Of a DNA stretch of 64,000 nt, positions 45,163 through 57,106 are shown in pieces. Where the stretch lies: NCBI RefSeq assembly GCF_052857255.1, contig NC_135505.1:137986343-138050342 (forward strand), given 5' to 3'. This DNA is from Amblyomma americanum (lineage: Eukaryota > Arthropoda > Arachnida > Ixodida > Ixodidae). Position 1 is the stretch's first letter, and each line of letters opens with the position of its first letter. A model generated the notes under the pieces. It saw only the letters and a program-made list of their open reading frames with translations, made no database searches and had not been told where the DNA came from. Both the position numbers and the translations under genes were made by a program.

Positions 45163-45882
45163 ATGCATTCCAACTCGCCCAGTTTTCTGTTCTCGTTAAA
45201 TACTAGAAGTCTTCCGAGCCTGATAAATGCTCAGGGCTGTGAAAGTGCTCTTGGATATTAACGGAAAATGGAGAATAAATATGAGAAATAAAAAGGAAAA
45301 TATGAAATACTTACAAGGTATTTCGGTGTCACATGCATAGTCAAGGCGTGATACCATGGTCATAATAAAGAAAAATAGGCACCATCTCGGCCACATAGGT
45401 AAAGAGATAGCAGCGCTTTAGGCCCTGGAGTCCTGTGTCAAAGACCCTATGAGGAGAAAAAATAGGTCTGTAAGCGCATTCAAAGAAAATACACACTTAG
45501 TTATTCACTGCGCCTGCAAATGCAGAAAAAGACGGCAGTGGTTTTTCTTAAACCAGCGCATTGTCTATCGTCGGCACACTGGTTTTTCTTCTCTGAGTAG
45601 TTGTGACGCAGCAGACTTACTAGCATAGATAAGTTGCTTGCTGCGCTTCGACAAAATGTTAACTCAGATAGCTTAAAAATTTCGATTAAAAGACTTGTTT
45701 GAACTACAAATGCTGATGATCGAAATTGATTAGGTATGAATACAGATAGAATAAGAAATATTGAATTTTTTTATCTTTTAGAAAAGACGGTCAGCATTGA
45801 TCGAAGAGACGAGGTTTGTGAATGCAAGTTTAAAGTTTTCAGCTAAGCAGATCAGATTTAAATCTTCGGATCTAGACGAGAA
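45163..45882. other. Intergenic, nothing recognised
   Basis: AT-rich; no open frame or repeat of note. Confidence 0.4.
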
Positions 45883-46170
45883 TTTCTATGTGATCATGCA
45901 TGTATTGTATGCGCTGTCATTGATGTTATTTCCGGATCAGGCAATGCCAATGGAAACTGGCTCACACTACTTAATAATAATATTAATTAGTTTGGGGGGA
46001 AAAGAAATGGTGCAGTATCTGTCTCATATATCGTTGGTCACCTTAACCGCGCCGTAAGGGAAGGAATAAAGGAGGGAGTGAAAGAAGAAAGGAAGAAAGA
46101 GGTGCCGTAGTGGAGGGCTCCGGAATAATTTCGACTACCTGGGGATCTTTAACGTGCACTGACATCGCAC
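45883..46170 (-). repeat. SINE-B and 3' flank, likely source of the 44509 insertion
   Basis: The SINE-B body is about 45975-46170 in minus orientation, cut at GACATCGCAC. Its 3' flank, 45883-45974, is nearly identical to 44509-44600, differing by a few substitutions and a 6-bp length change in the TAA run. Confidence 0.85.
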
Positions 46171-48570
46171 TCAACTTTCCAAAACACATTTCCAGAGCTC
46201 CAACTCACTCTTCGTGCAAGCATGTTCAGTATACTTGAAAACAAATAGAAACCTTTAGGATAAGCAGGCGTTGATCTCGCAGTTTATGATTCTTTTAGTG
46301 ATATGGACGTGCTTATGCATGCTACTATGATATCGACCTTCATCCCTCTCGATGCTATCATAAACGATAGAGTGTGCAATTATTTCTGGCATTTTATTAC
46401 GACGGTATTTTCTTGTGTTACTGAACGCAACTTTTTGACCAGGTCGCCTAAATTGTTGTGGGGCCCTCCATTTGGGCGTCCCTAAAGGCCATGTGTCGCT
46501 TCAGGACTCGATAAACGCTACAGTTTGCAATTTGAATGCATTTTAATATTTATGAAACTTGCCGGTGCAGTGTTAATTTCAGTGCGATATCATCAGTCCT
46601 AATAATCCGATTGTAGTCGAAGATCTTTTATGCACGCAAAGCCTTCGTAAGCGCATAATATTCATTTAGTTAGACACAATGAGGGCCACTCTAATATCCT
46701 TCGTTTTGCATAAAGATAACGAAAGCTATAGCTGAATTTTTTATTTAAAAAAAAACGTTTAATACCCTTATTACTAGAGAGTTGAAACAACGATGCTGGA
46801 GGCGCGAATAACACGAGATTGCTCTCAGAGCTAGTGACCGAAAACCACTTAGAAGGATGAAGGAAGTCAACAGGAGAGATAAAGTAACGCCAAGGCAAAG
46901 CAAAATGCGAAATCCTCACTATTCGATACCCCGTGAATAAAAGAGCACAGGTAATAAAAAAAATTACTAGCGGCAAAATTGAAGCCCCCTCCAGAGGGAA
47001 TGCATTCACCTTGCAAGTGAAGATGCACTGCGGAAGCAGGTTTTCTTGAAACTTTTCTTGCGCAAATGATGCTCTGGAAGCAACGTGCTTCGCTTTCTGT
47101 AAAGCTATCTTGTCATCGCAGTTCTGGCAGTCATTCTGGAGGAAATCGAGGCAGCACGGTTCCTCTGCTCCAGGCGCAGACGGATGGAGGTATTTGCACA
47201 GATATGCAAACAATATTTTATAGCCTTGCAGCGAATCAACCCGTAGCCATTACTCATCTTTTCATGCTTGTGTGTTTCAGACTCAATTCAGGTGCAGGTT
47301 GAGCAAATACCTCGGCAAGAAAAAACAAAATATAGAGTACAAGGAGCATGAAGCAACAACAAAAAGCTGGATCCTGCAGAGTCAGAAACTCGCTTAAGGA
47401 GTTCTTTGTTGTATTCTATGGAAACATTCAGTTGCTTTACTTGCTATTTGCCCTTTCCCGTCTAAGCTAGGGATGTTGAATACCTCTAGCCTCACTCCAA
47501 AGACCTTGTACCGAGGTGACAAATGTTCTGCTGGCAACTGATGGCTAATGTCGCCAGTTTCTCTCACCGCTGCTCCCGATTTCAGAACTTAGCTTGTAGG
47601 CTCAAGTTTTAGCGAGAAATTAAAGCATTACTGAACATTTGAGACGATCGCGAGTCTCTGTTCAGGTGGTGAAACTTTATTACATAGTAGATGTCCCAGG
47701 GCCCTAATTAGAGGATGGCCCGATGCCTAACAGACGAAAGGAACAGGTTTCGCTTCTTTAAATTAGCCTAGCTCACTAACACTGACCACAAAGACCACCG
47801 TTCTGAGCAAAGTTCTGCAGGCGAAATAGAGTAAATTGGGAGGGGGGGGGGGGGGGGGGCTAAACCAGTCGTACAGGTTGCGATCTTGCCGTGGCTTGCC
47901 CTGGTGCCGGACCCTCCTGAGGACCCTCATCAGGTATAGACTCTTGGGGATGGACCTACGCGACATATCTTCAACCACTGAGGGAGCTACAAAAAGGACC
48001 TTAGCGAATACTTACAAACTCCGGATATGACCGCCAAAGCAAGGTATTGTTTCACAAATAACAGTCATTGCCTTTTGACATACTCCGTGAAAAAATATGG
48101 CCATTACCGTGAATCCTGTCCTCAGACACAGCCATTCTTTCCACGCATTATTATTCTACTCCTCATTCCGCACCATCAGAAATGCGTTGGCGGGTAACTT
48201 TAATTCCCCCCCCCCCGAAATGTGTATGGGGATCGGCGAATTCAATTTAGGGGCACAAAAGTATGTGTATCTTATTATCCAAAGTGAACACTGCACAAAA
48301 TTTTTCCACACTAGTGAAGGAAGGTTTTATGTCCTTGATTTCTCATGTTTAAAAATTATAACACATTGGGTAAGAGCTTTGAGCTAGAAGGTTTATTTCC
48401 CATGTATATATAGTTCTGTTCTTAAGTATTATTTTCCATGTATATATAGTGCTTACATATATTGTACTCATGTATGAAATATTATCCGTTGTTAATACCT
48501 ATGTACCGCTTCCTCTTACATAGCGAACATATTGGTTTGTATTCTTACATACATACAAAGCCTGTTTAAT
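46171..48570. other. Intergenic, one long open frame but no recognised gene
   Basis: Contains a 183-codon minus-strand frame (46662-47213) with one hydrophobic stretch (ILPLVIFFITCALLF), a G-run at about 47840-47859 and a C-run at 48209-48218. No family was recognised. Confidence 0.4.
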
Positions 48571-48660
48571 TACACGTTTGACTTGGACCCATTTGCTAGC
48601 CGTTCGCTAAGGGTCCAAACAGTTATTTTGCATTTTTGTACTTTACGAGGAACCAAACAA
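48571..48660 (+). repeat. LINE-type 3' end with stem-loop
   Basis: TTGGACCCATTTGCTAGCCGTTCGCTAAGGGTCC forms a hairpin (GGACCC/GGGTCC, TAGC/GCTA) typical of some arthropod LINE 3' UTRs. No coding part. Confidence 0.45.
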
Positions 48661-48734
48661 ACCTTGACTTAATTGAACCCCACAAAAAGTGCTGAAGGCA
48701 TGCGCACAAGACTGCACGTGACCTGCACCAATTC

Positions 48735-48860
48735 AATTTCTCAATTCAAGTTTATTTGCATCTATACATGTACAGATGACGGGAGTACAGACAAAAAGCC
48801 AAATGAATTCGGCTTGACGGGGTCCGTGCCCCCTACAGAAATGACACTGTGCACAATAAA
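48735..48860 (-). repeat. LINE 3' UTR fragment
   Basis: 'caagtttatttgcatctata' followed by AAAAAGCCAAATGAATTCGGCTTG (stem-loop) parallels the 3' end of the LINE at 40243 ('gtttatttaaca' and AAAAAGCC-stem-GGCTTG). Confidence 0.5.
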
Positions 48861-49484
48861 GAGAACAGAAACATACAATAATGGATAATCGAGAAAAAGA
48901 AACATTAGTGAACATTGCATAACAGAAATACATACGGGTAAAAAAAAATCATCTATAGAATGCTGCAAGGAATTGTATTACAGAATGCGAATAGTATAAA
49001 ATGGTACAAAAATACGGCCTTGAAATTCACCTCTTTAAATAATAAGTTATTTACAAGCAGAGAAAACTGGCTAAGCATTCATGGCGTCAGTTTATACCAG
49101 AGCAAAACAAAAAAAAATGAATCCACAATGAGCCCATTAAAAGAAGAAATAGGTGTCTATCGAGTTTCTAATGAAAAACCACGTTTCGACTCGTCGATTT
49201 CCGAGCAGCCGCTTGCTTGACAGCGTGTCTGTCGCGTCCACCGTGGGAGCATGATAGACGTGTACGTGGCTGCGGTACCAGCTCGGGCCCAGTGCATTAG
49301 CACCTAGCGCGGTGATCTCCGGACAAGCGGTGGTGCTCTGGTGGCACAACTAAGTCTCTCTCTCTAAAGGGATTAAGGATGTTGCAAGCTAAGTAAGACT
49401 AGGCAGCGCTATAGTTTCGCCAATCGCTGCACAATAGGGGACTCGGGTGATCATACCCAGCAACTCTGGGAAAAAGCACAGCTG

Positions 49485-49922
49485 GCTGAGAACAAAAGCA
49501 CACTACGCCGATAAGATAACTGAATCGAGCCCAGACGAGACACGATAGCCTGTCGAACGCACGTATTGATGGGCAGCAGGCTACAATGCGAGCTTCAGAC
49601 TTAAACGTCCCCAGCCCGGCTGCAAGTTGTGCTCCGGTTTCGATTCCCTCCCACCAAGCGTCACCGCAGCCAGAAGAAAAGGGGAAACGGGAAAGAGAAC
49701 TTGTGCAGGGAGAGTTAAGTCATCATTCTTCTCGTCATCCATGCCGAAGACGTGCGAATAATTCCAGTAGCAGTGACACATCTTGCATTTCGTGAAGTGA
49801 AGCGGATGCCCCACGTTGCCTTGTAGTTCTGGTGTTCAAGCTCTCATTACACCCCCTGTGCGGACCATCGGCGTTCCAGGGATCGCATACGTTGGAGTAA
49901 TTTCAACTTGTGCGTTAGGGAA
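49485..49922 (+). other. Copy 3 putative promoter and noncoding exon 1, weakened donor
   Basis: Aligns with 8690-9071 (CTACGCCGATAAGATAAC, TTGATGGGCAGC, TTTCAACTTGTGCGT). The donor position reads GGGAA|GTACGC instead of GTAAGT (copy 1) or GTGAGT (copy 2), so the splice site is probably weakened. Confidence 0.5.
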
Positions 49923-51487
49923 GTACGCGCGCCCTTTTCCTTGCGATCACCTACCGATTATCCTAAGACAGCTTATTGTTTTGGTTTATACAAACTGCGA
50001 TGCGTTCTTTTTTCATGTTGTTTTGCTCATTACCGGTTTCATCATTTCCTTTTGATTTAAAGCTTTGGCCTGTTTGGCTATGTATAGTAGGAAGTGCGCA
50101 CTTTTCGGTTCTAGCGCCTGTGCTGCGTTATGTCCTTTCTCTTCTCACTGCTTTTTTGGGGGGAGAGTTTGGGAAGGTTTGAAATACTTTCATTCATTTT
50201 CTGCACAGGAACTCTTTAATCTGGACCACTACACCCGACCTATGTTTTACAATATACTACAGGCGAACGGGCGCACAGGGACTCCATTTCTCAAAGTCGC
50301 TTCAGCGGTACATGCGGCTCATTTACCCGCGTTCTCTTCTCCTAAGTGTCAATGATCAACTCTAACGCTAGGAGAAAATTGCTCTGGCATTAAGAAACAA
50401 AATGCGTCCAGAGGGGTTCGTAGTTTGTCAGAAAGAGAGAGGAAAAGAGGACCACCTTTGAACTAGACCCGTCTGTGCCACCGCCTCCTAGATTGGCCGG
50501 GTGTCGTATTGTCACCTCCCGCTTTACGGGGCGGGATACCCGCTTAGGCTGCTTCGCCCGTTCTTCTTTGCTTCCCCTCAAGGCCGTCCCCTGCAACATT
50601 ATTTTCTACGACAGTTGTCAACAGCAAATGCCTTCCTTCAGGAGTTGCGACATCTATGACATCCAGAATGCTGCTATGCATGGCGATTCTCACCCTAAGG
50701 ATCAAGACTTGATTTCCTACCTTCGCTATGATAAGAAATGGCCAGATACGGCAAGATATCGCTATGGGCAGATATGGCTGAGCATTTCCGGCCATAAGCG
50801 TAAATGACACGCCAACGACTCTTTCGTCCATTCACTTTATCAAGGCATTTTAACCAACTCATACACTACATAAGGATCTGCAGTGGCTTTTTGTGTCGCT
50901 CTTTTATTTGGCCGACAACATTCATCGGGTGGGCAACGGCTCTGCGTATTCGCACTAAGCAGAGTGCAAACATAACCTTCATCAAAAAAGGAATCACAAT
51001 AGCTGTTGCGCCACATTCGCTATCGCATACGATTGCGTTTCACGCCTGTACTGAATGTGGATGATATGCCTCACTGGAGATAAAATACCTCGCATTCACG
51101 TCATGTATTTCCCCCGCACAGGAGCACATGTTTTGTGGACGAGCCAGGATGCAGCTGTTTTTGTGTGCAGCTCCAAAGAAACGAATGTGGGTTTCTGGCT
51201 TCGGTTTAAAAAATGCGTTCAGCATTGTTCTATCTCTTACCGTGTCCGCGCTGATCTACGTATCACATACCAGATCGTCGTAACTCCTCGAGCAGCGACA
51301 CTACCGCTGAAGCTATGTATTTCGAGTTCCCGTTAGTGCTCGCCTATCGTCTATGTTTTCTTATTATATCAGAATGTTCACTTGCAGTTTTTGTGTGGGT
51401 GCTTGGCGAAAGCTGCAGCCTCAGGCGTACAGTAAGTAAGGATGTTGATTTCGATGGCACTTTTTCTCTTTAGCTCATTCCCTCCAG
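49923..51487 (+). other. Copy 3 intron 1
   Basis: Homologous in patches to intron 1 of copy 1 but without its two SINEs. Ends in the acceptor CATTCCCTCCAG. A repeat-like GC-rich piece lies at about 50470-50590, unrecognised. Confidence 0.55.
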
Positions 51488-52047
51488 CCTTCAAGATGAC
51501 CGCCACTGACGTCATACGAGAACTGGGCGACCCGGACAAGCTGTGTGGTCTGGAAGACCACATTGTACTGAAGTTTACGGAACCTTGGCAACCCTCTCGA
51601 ATGACAGCGTCTGCGGAATTACCCACAGGCCTGCACTTTGAAGATGGCGGGCTGCGGATTACGGCCACCGCGGAGAGCTTCGTCAAAAACTGCGGAATCA
51701 TTTGCCAGCGCCGCGTTGTGGCAGCTCTCTTCGCCGGCTGCGCAGAACTGCGCTCTTGCGGACCGCTTGCCTGCGCAGCCCGAAAGGTGCTCTCCAGTGC
51801 TGAGACGCTGGTGATCGTCCACAACCGAGACTACGTTGTGAACTTGGTGGACTGGTTCCGGTCGGTAGAAGTACTCGTGCTCCATCACGATCTGAAACGG
51901 CAAGCTTTGCCTGAAGGCTGGAAGATGCCGGAGGGTCCAAGTCTGCCGCAATTGAAGAGACTCATCGGAAATACACCCGGCTTGGGTTTGGGCAACTTGT
52001 ACATGTTACCGGCTACGATATATGCGTTGGCCTGTGGTTGTCCCCAA
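51488..52047 (+). CDS. Copy 3, exon A: 184 codons, intact
   Basis: ATG at 51496, donor GTGAGC at 52048, phase 0. Begins MTATDVIRELGDPDKLCGLE and is very close to copy 1 along its length, including the HNRDYVVNLVDWFRSVEVLV block. No frame damage in this exon. The damage to copy 3 lies in exon C and perhaps the exon 1 donor. Confidence 0.85.
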
Positions 52048-52581
52048 GTGAGCATCTCTCTTTCCTTACTTTCATTATTCATTACATATGTTCTGGTCTT
52101 CTCAGTTGTTTCTTTGATAACTAGCTGAGGTAGCCTTCTTGATAAAGAACTCGCTGGGCACAGCTAGGAACCTCAAGTTTGCATTAATGTGTTGGTAAGA
52201 AGATATTTATCTGTCACGGCCTGGCCTTCAGAAGACGGGAAGCAAAAGGCTTAAACTGGAAGAACGTTGGCAATGACGTTGCAAGAAGACTATTAAGCGT
52301 TAGAGAGCACTGTGGTCCATATAAGCGGCTTGCTTGAGGTGCCACATTCTTAATCTTCCGACCCGCAGACGGGAGGAAAACAGGACAAAAACCTTAACTG
52401 TCAGGTTTTACAGTACAAGCATCCCGTAATACAAGCATTACGGGAAGACTTGGAGGAAATAAACATACGAAAAGCATAGCCGGGACTCCACGCTGAAAGA
52501 TAGGAACGGAAATGGAGGTATAAGAGAGTGTAAAGATTATGCACTTTACTGAATATGCTCAGCTATTGGCTCTAAATACAA

Positions 52582-52760
52582 GGGTTCGATCCCTGCCGCG
52601 GCAGCCGCATTTCAGTGGAGCCGAAATGCTAAAGGGTCGTGTACTGTGCGATGTCAGTGCACATTAAAAATTTCCAATTGATAAAAATTAAGCGGAGCTC
52701 TCTACTACGGCGTCCGCATAGCCTGAACCGCTTTGCGACGTTAGAAGCCCCGAACCAAAC
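52582..52760 (+). repeat. SINE-A, decayed head
   Basis: B box 'gggttcgatccct', body 'gtgtactgtgcgatgtcagt', 3' end 'cccgaaccaaacc'. The A box is lost. Confidence 0.82.
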
Positions 52761-53619
52761 CATTTATGAAGTGCACGCCATTTGATTAGATCAAGTGTCA
52801 CGTCCATATATTAGCGGCAGATTGCAACCTAACAGGAATATCATGGCAATGCCTGGTAGAGTAACTGTAACTGGTGAAGTAACAACTTTGATCATTTTAG
52901 GCATGGAACCCCACATGCAAATAGCATTTCTTTAAAAAATTACCCCAGGCCTACCGCAGGAGGTAATTGTACAACGAAAGTTTCGGCCAGTTTCTAGAGT
53001 ACTAATAAAAGGTGTAAAATTTGTTCAGATATTTATAATATAAAGAGAAGACATGTATTTGCAAAAGAGGAATAAAGATATATGCAGGGAGAGAGGAGAA
53101 CAACAAAGGGGCGAGCAGCCCAGTACGAGAACACGCACTTTGTCCTCGTAGCTGCTCACGCCTACAGCCGTGCAAATATTATCGACTCTTGTTGGCCTGT
53201 TCCCTGGGCAATGCTTTTGAGATATTTGCAAAGCAAAGTAGTGAGCAGTGTCTATGCGCCAGCAAGTGACTCGCTTTAGCAGGTTTGCTAACAGCGATGC
53301 GAAAGCGCAACCGTGTCAGCGCTCTAGCTGCGTGTTTTGAATCACGCAGTTACAGAAACGCGCCTGGCCCGACTGCCTGATCATAAGGTCAGTAATTTGA
53401 GAAACTCTCCTCACATGTCGCCCCTGATTGCATGTTATTGTGCGAGTGGTGCATCATTTCGTGCCCCAGCTATGCGGTGCGTGTGTTCGACTCCTTTTAT
53501 TCTGCACTGTTCTCTGTCCCTTTTCTTGCCTTTAAATATAGCAATGCACACAGCTATAAGCGCTCTCTTGTCTCCCAAGTTTGTCTCATGTGGGTCAGCC
53601 ATCGGAACAGCGCTCGCAA

Positions 53620-53821
53620 CCGCCGCGGTGGCCTAGTGGTACCCACTGGTGATAAAACGGGTATAAGCGTCCCCTGGCCTGGTGCTCGGCTTGTTCAGGG
53701 TGAAAGGCTTGGGAAATGAGTCTTTGGCCCCGCATTTACCAAATAAAAATACCTTGTCCCATGGCGCTATTTGGCCGCAGATGCCCTTGCCGGCATGAAA
53801 ACCCACTATCATCATCAACAG
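53620..53821 (+). repeat. SINE-C with deleted B box
   Basis: Head ACCGCCGCGGTGGCCTAGTGG runs straight into the body CCCACTGGTGATAAAACGGG, so the segment carrying the internal promoter B box is missing. Ends in a CATCATCA tail. Confidence 0.82.
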
Positions 53822-54108
53822 CACTCGTCGTGTCACTGTGACATGAAGCAGGTTACAAAAAGGTCTGCTAAACTCTCACCGAGACAAAAGGACATAAATT
53901 ACCTCTACACAATCCGTAATGCCATAAGTGGAAAATTGTTTCCTTTTAGATTACTACAAAGATATGAAATTTGTGTTGATTGCTTAACATCTCTGCAGGG
54001 ACTAGGAACAAGGCATTATTTTACTGCGTCGGTGTTTGCAGAAGCAGTGTCGAGAACTAGAGTCCTCCTTCCGGTTCATCATTTCTTTACCCTTTACGTT
54101 CTCTGCAG

Positions 54109-54333
54109 CTGTACGAGGTGCAGACATCCATGCATGAGGTCCTGGACCCAATGATAACTCTCCTAGACACAATGCTGACGTTAAATCCCCCTTTACTGAC
54201 GTCACCCAGCCTGGTTCTCGGAATGTGCATGGAGCGTTTGGATGGAAGGACGTTCACCCCTCGAGCCTGCGACATCACACCATTCCTCATGACGAGGGCG
54301 AGAGAAAACTTTCGTGGAGTAAGACGACTCGAG
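54109..54333 (+). CDS. Copy 3, exon B: 75 codons
   Basis: Starts LYEVQ (Tyr replaces the Cys of copies 1 and 2) and ends RRLE before the donor GTAATC, 225 bp, phase 0. The LxLGMCMERLDGRTF core is preserved. Confidence 0.84.
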
Positions 54334-55787
54334 GTAATCAAAGCTCCGGCTGTGAGCCATGGTACATATACAGTGTTCGCGAAAAATAATTTCTGGTGGT
54401 TTAGCTGTGGTAAACCCTGGTCGAAAGCGAAAAGCTGCATCTTCGTGGCTACGTTTGTGGTCAAGCGAGTGGCGATTTCCATACATAGCCATATTGACAC
54501 ACACACAGTAGTAGGCATTTTTTTATTTGTTAAACATTTTGGTTTCTTCGAAACGACATAAACTTCGCGACCATGACTTCTCGGCTCGCAGCTACGGCAG
54601 GATGTTCTTCTTCCTACATCGCCCCAGGCGTCTGGTGGTGAGGACGCACACGCGTGCTTATATACCACTCGACTTCTTGCTCTCCTTTTATATGACGTCA
54701 GCTACAGCAGCGACACGAGTGGCTATTACACCAACTATCTCGACTTTGACCTTTGATCTTTCACCTCTCACCTTGTCCTTATGGACCACCTTGGTGCCGA
54801 ACCTGACTACCACCAGTTATGTTCATGGTTTGACCTCTAGCTACATTGAGGGTCAAACTTGCGGCCCGGCTAACGGCTCGAAAAGCTGGCGTAGTGAAGC
54901 TTTTCGCTTCAAAAAACGCCGAACTCTGCAACGCGAACGCCGAGATGCGTGTGAGTTAGATAGGCATCTAAAGCATTATAATGGTATAAAGTAAACATCT
55001 GACATCGAAACGTATAAATTTGTACATAAAATAAGACCTGGCAGGGTTCTCTGTGTCTTTGTGGTACAAAGTGCCAGAAAGACTGCGGTCTTGAGCAATA
55101 CTGCTGCGTGGCGTATCACAGGATGTAAATCACACAAAACTCTCCTCCCTGGTCCTGAAACAATTGGCCCGGAATCAAGCTGTGGGCAGGGTTCTTCGGT
55201 ATACAACATTCTTTGGACCATACGAATCCTAATACAACAGTTCGAGTGAATACAAGTTCGAAGTTGGCAAGGGAATATGCAAGGGAATATTGGTAGTGGA
55301 GTAAAACTTTTTTGGGGGCTAATTGGTGCTTCATTTTCTTCTTTAAAAAACGTACTTAGCGCAACGTAAAGACGTTGACAAGAAAGAAAGTCAGGACAGA
55401 AGAAAAACCGCACGCCACGAAAGTCAATATATTTTTAAAGCACTATGAATTATTTGCTTGCCAAAGCTACTGCAGAAATAAAAACACAGAGTATGATACC
55501 GGCCAGAACTACACCCCAAGCAATGAACAATGAGCTTCCGTACGAAATACGTTAACAGTGATTGAACAGCGTACATAAGGCAGGCAATTATAGGTAATTT
55601 CGTGAAAATGCTCTCTGAATGGCTATTCTATCGCACGTTGCAATGAAAAAGAAGCAAATTTGTTGAGCACCAGAAACTGATTAAAACTGAACCTGAAAGC
55701 AATGTTAGCATACTTAAGTGTTCACCACCAAGAAAACGTCCAGGTTGCAGAGTACAGCACACCGCCTAATCTCATTTCACTGCACAG
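54334..55787 (+). other. Copy 3 intron B-C
   Basis: Starts GTAATC and ends CTGCACAG. It contains a copy of repeat R1 (54700-54960). No other feature is recognised. Confidence 0.6.
54700..54960. repeat. Dispersed repeat R1, third copy
   Basis: 'tgacctt'-rich sequence ends in GTAGTGAAGCTTTTCGCTTC-AAAAAACGCC, shared with 41595-41622. Confidence 0.45.
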
Positions 55788-56489
55788 GTCTGCACGTGGC
55801 GCCTCGACTCAGTTCCCGTGATTCGCCGATTTACGGACGTCACGGACCTCACGTTAAGTTATGTTGCGGGAAGTGTCATACCTTTCTGGCGCCTGTACGA
55901 AGACGTGCTTATGCAGCTGCGACTCGAGCACCTCACACTCAGGTTCATCTCAGACATCCGTCTCTGGACCATCGCGAGGAACTGGCCAGACCTCCAGAGC
56001 CTGTCGCTTGTCGAGTGCTCTGTCGCGAATGAGCAGCAAGAAATTTTAAGGGGTTCGTTACAGAGCCTGGTCAGTCTTCGCTTGTGCCTGTCGGAAAACG
56101 GTGCATAAGTTGAAAAGCGTGCAGTGAACATGCTTTTGAATGCGACGACGCAGCTGGCAACCTTGCGCCTTGAAGGCGCAGTTCTGTGCGCGTTATTTTT
56201 AGATCGCTGCAGCACGGGGCCCTTTCCGAGCCTCCAGCATCTAACGCTCGCAACGGATAAACCCCTGCCGGGACTGGGACTCACTGGCGATGACCTTCAG
56301 TGTCTTGTGGGTGCCCTGCCGTCACTTCGGTATGCAGCAACGGACAGCTATGACCTCCGGCTGTTCTTCCAACATTACATGCCCGCTGTTATGACCGGTT
56401 GGTGCCACTGCACGACCTGTGCTGCGGAGTTTCCTCGCCTCGATGACGACCAGAAGACAGTTTGGAACAACATGAATGCTAAAGTGTAG
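55788..56489 (+). pseudogene. Copy 3, exon C with an in-frame stop
   Basis: The exon aligns with copy 1 over its whole length (WPDLQSLSLVECSV unit, TDKPLP-GLGLTG block, WCHCTTCAAEFP motif), and its frame is otherwise preserved to a TAG at 56487-56489. At 56106-56108 a TAA interrupts it where copy 1 has a Lys codon (AAA). If translated, the product would be 365 residues, losing several LRR-like strands and the C-terminal Cys motif. Either the copy is a young pseudogene or it makes a truncated protein. A population variant or sequencing error is also possible, because only one base is involved. Confidence 0.85.
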
Positions 56490-56552
56490 CCTGTCTCTTG
56501 GTGACTTCTTCACAATGGCAATGAATCTTGTGTTAAAATGTTTATGATTCAT

Positions 56553-56645
56553 GTTTTTGATTTATGGGGTTTACCGTCCCAAAGCAATTAACTCAGCCTA
56601 TGAGGGACGCCGTAGTGGAGGGCTCCAGAAATGTCGACAGCATGG
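56553..56645 (-). repeat. SINE-A 3' part only
   Basis: Reverse SINE-A from TTTATGGGGTTTACCGTCCC to about GGTTCTTTAA, in the 3' flank of copy 3. Confidence 0.78.
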
Positions 56646-56896
56646 GGTTCTTTAAAACATATGCGCACGGTAATAAAGAAGAAAAACTGTTCTTTGATTA
56701 TGTGGTCAGTGCTTGATGTAAACCACCCGTTCACAATTAATCAGAGCATTCACAATCAAAACTATTGATCTTTCAACTAATACACTGCATATATACGAAT
56801 CCCACGAATAGAGGTGCTGAAAACGCTGCTTCTTGTCGAGACTTAGTTCCTGAAAACTAAACATTTTGACCGATTTGCCTGTCTGGTGGGGTTTGA

Positions 56897-57106
56897 AGGC
56901 TTCTAATAAACTCTAACGCATCTTTAATTAAAGCCTTTAATTTGAAACCCAACGTTTCGGAGCTGACTCGGTTCCTTCTTCAGGGGCGACTGGGGGCAGT
57001 AGATACTCAAAGACGCAAGTCGAAGGCGCAAGCCGGCTCCGAAACATCGGGTTTTAAATGAAAGGCTTTGGTTGTAGACGTGTTAGAGTTTATTAGAAAT
57101 CCTTAA
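56897..57106. repeat. Inverted repeat H3, Penelope-terminus-like
   Basis: The left arm (CTTCTAATAAACTCTAACGC ... GAAACCCAACGTTTCGGAGC, about 56900-56963) is matched by the inverted right arm (GCTCCGAAACATCGGGTTTT ... GTTAGAGTTTATTAGAAATCC, about 57033-57106) around a 70-bp spacer. CAACGTTTCGGAGC is itself nearly palindromic. Confidence 0.75.

Larger units (their letters stand above)
52048..54108 (+). other. Copy 3 intron A-B
   Basis: Starts GTGAGC and ends CTCTGCAG. It aligns with copy 1's intron but lacks the MITE and Penelope-like element. It contains a decayed SINE-A (52582-52760) and a SINE-C (53620-53820). Confidence 0.7.

Noticed and set aside
46662..47213. 183-codon minus-strand open frame with one hydrophobic stretch
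   Set aside because: No recognisable domain, no splice or promoter context and no paralog in the window. A frame of this length can arise by chance in 64 kb on six frames.
783..53820. Candidate tRNA genes at the many A-box/B-box pairs
   Set aside because: All are heads of SINEs; none folds as an isolated tRNA with a matching 3' acceptor strand by eye.
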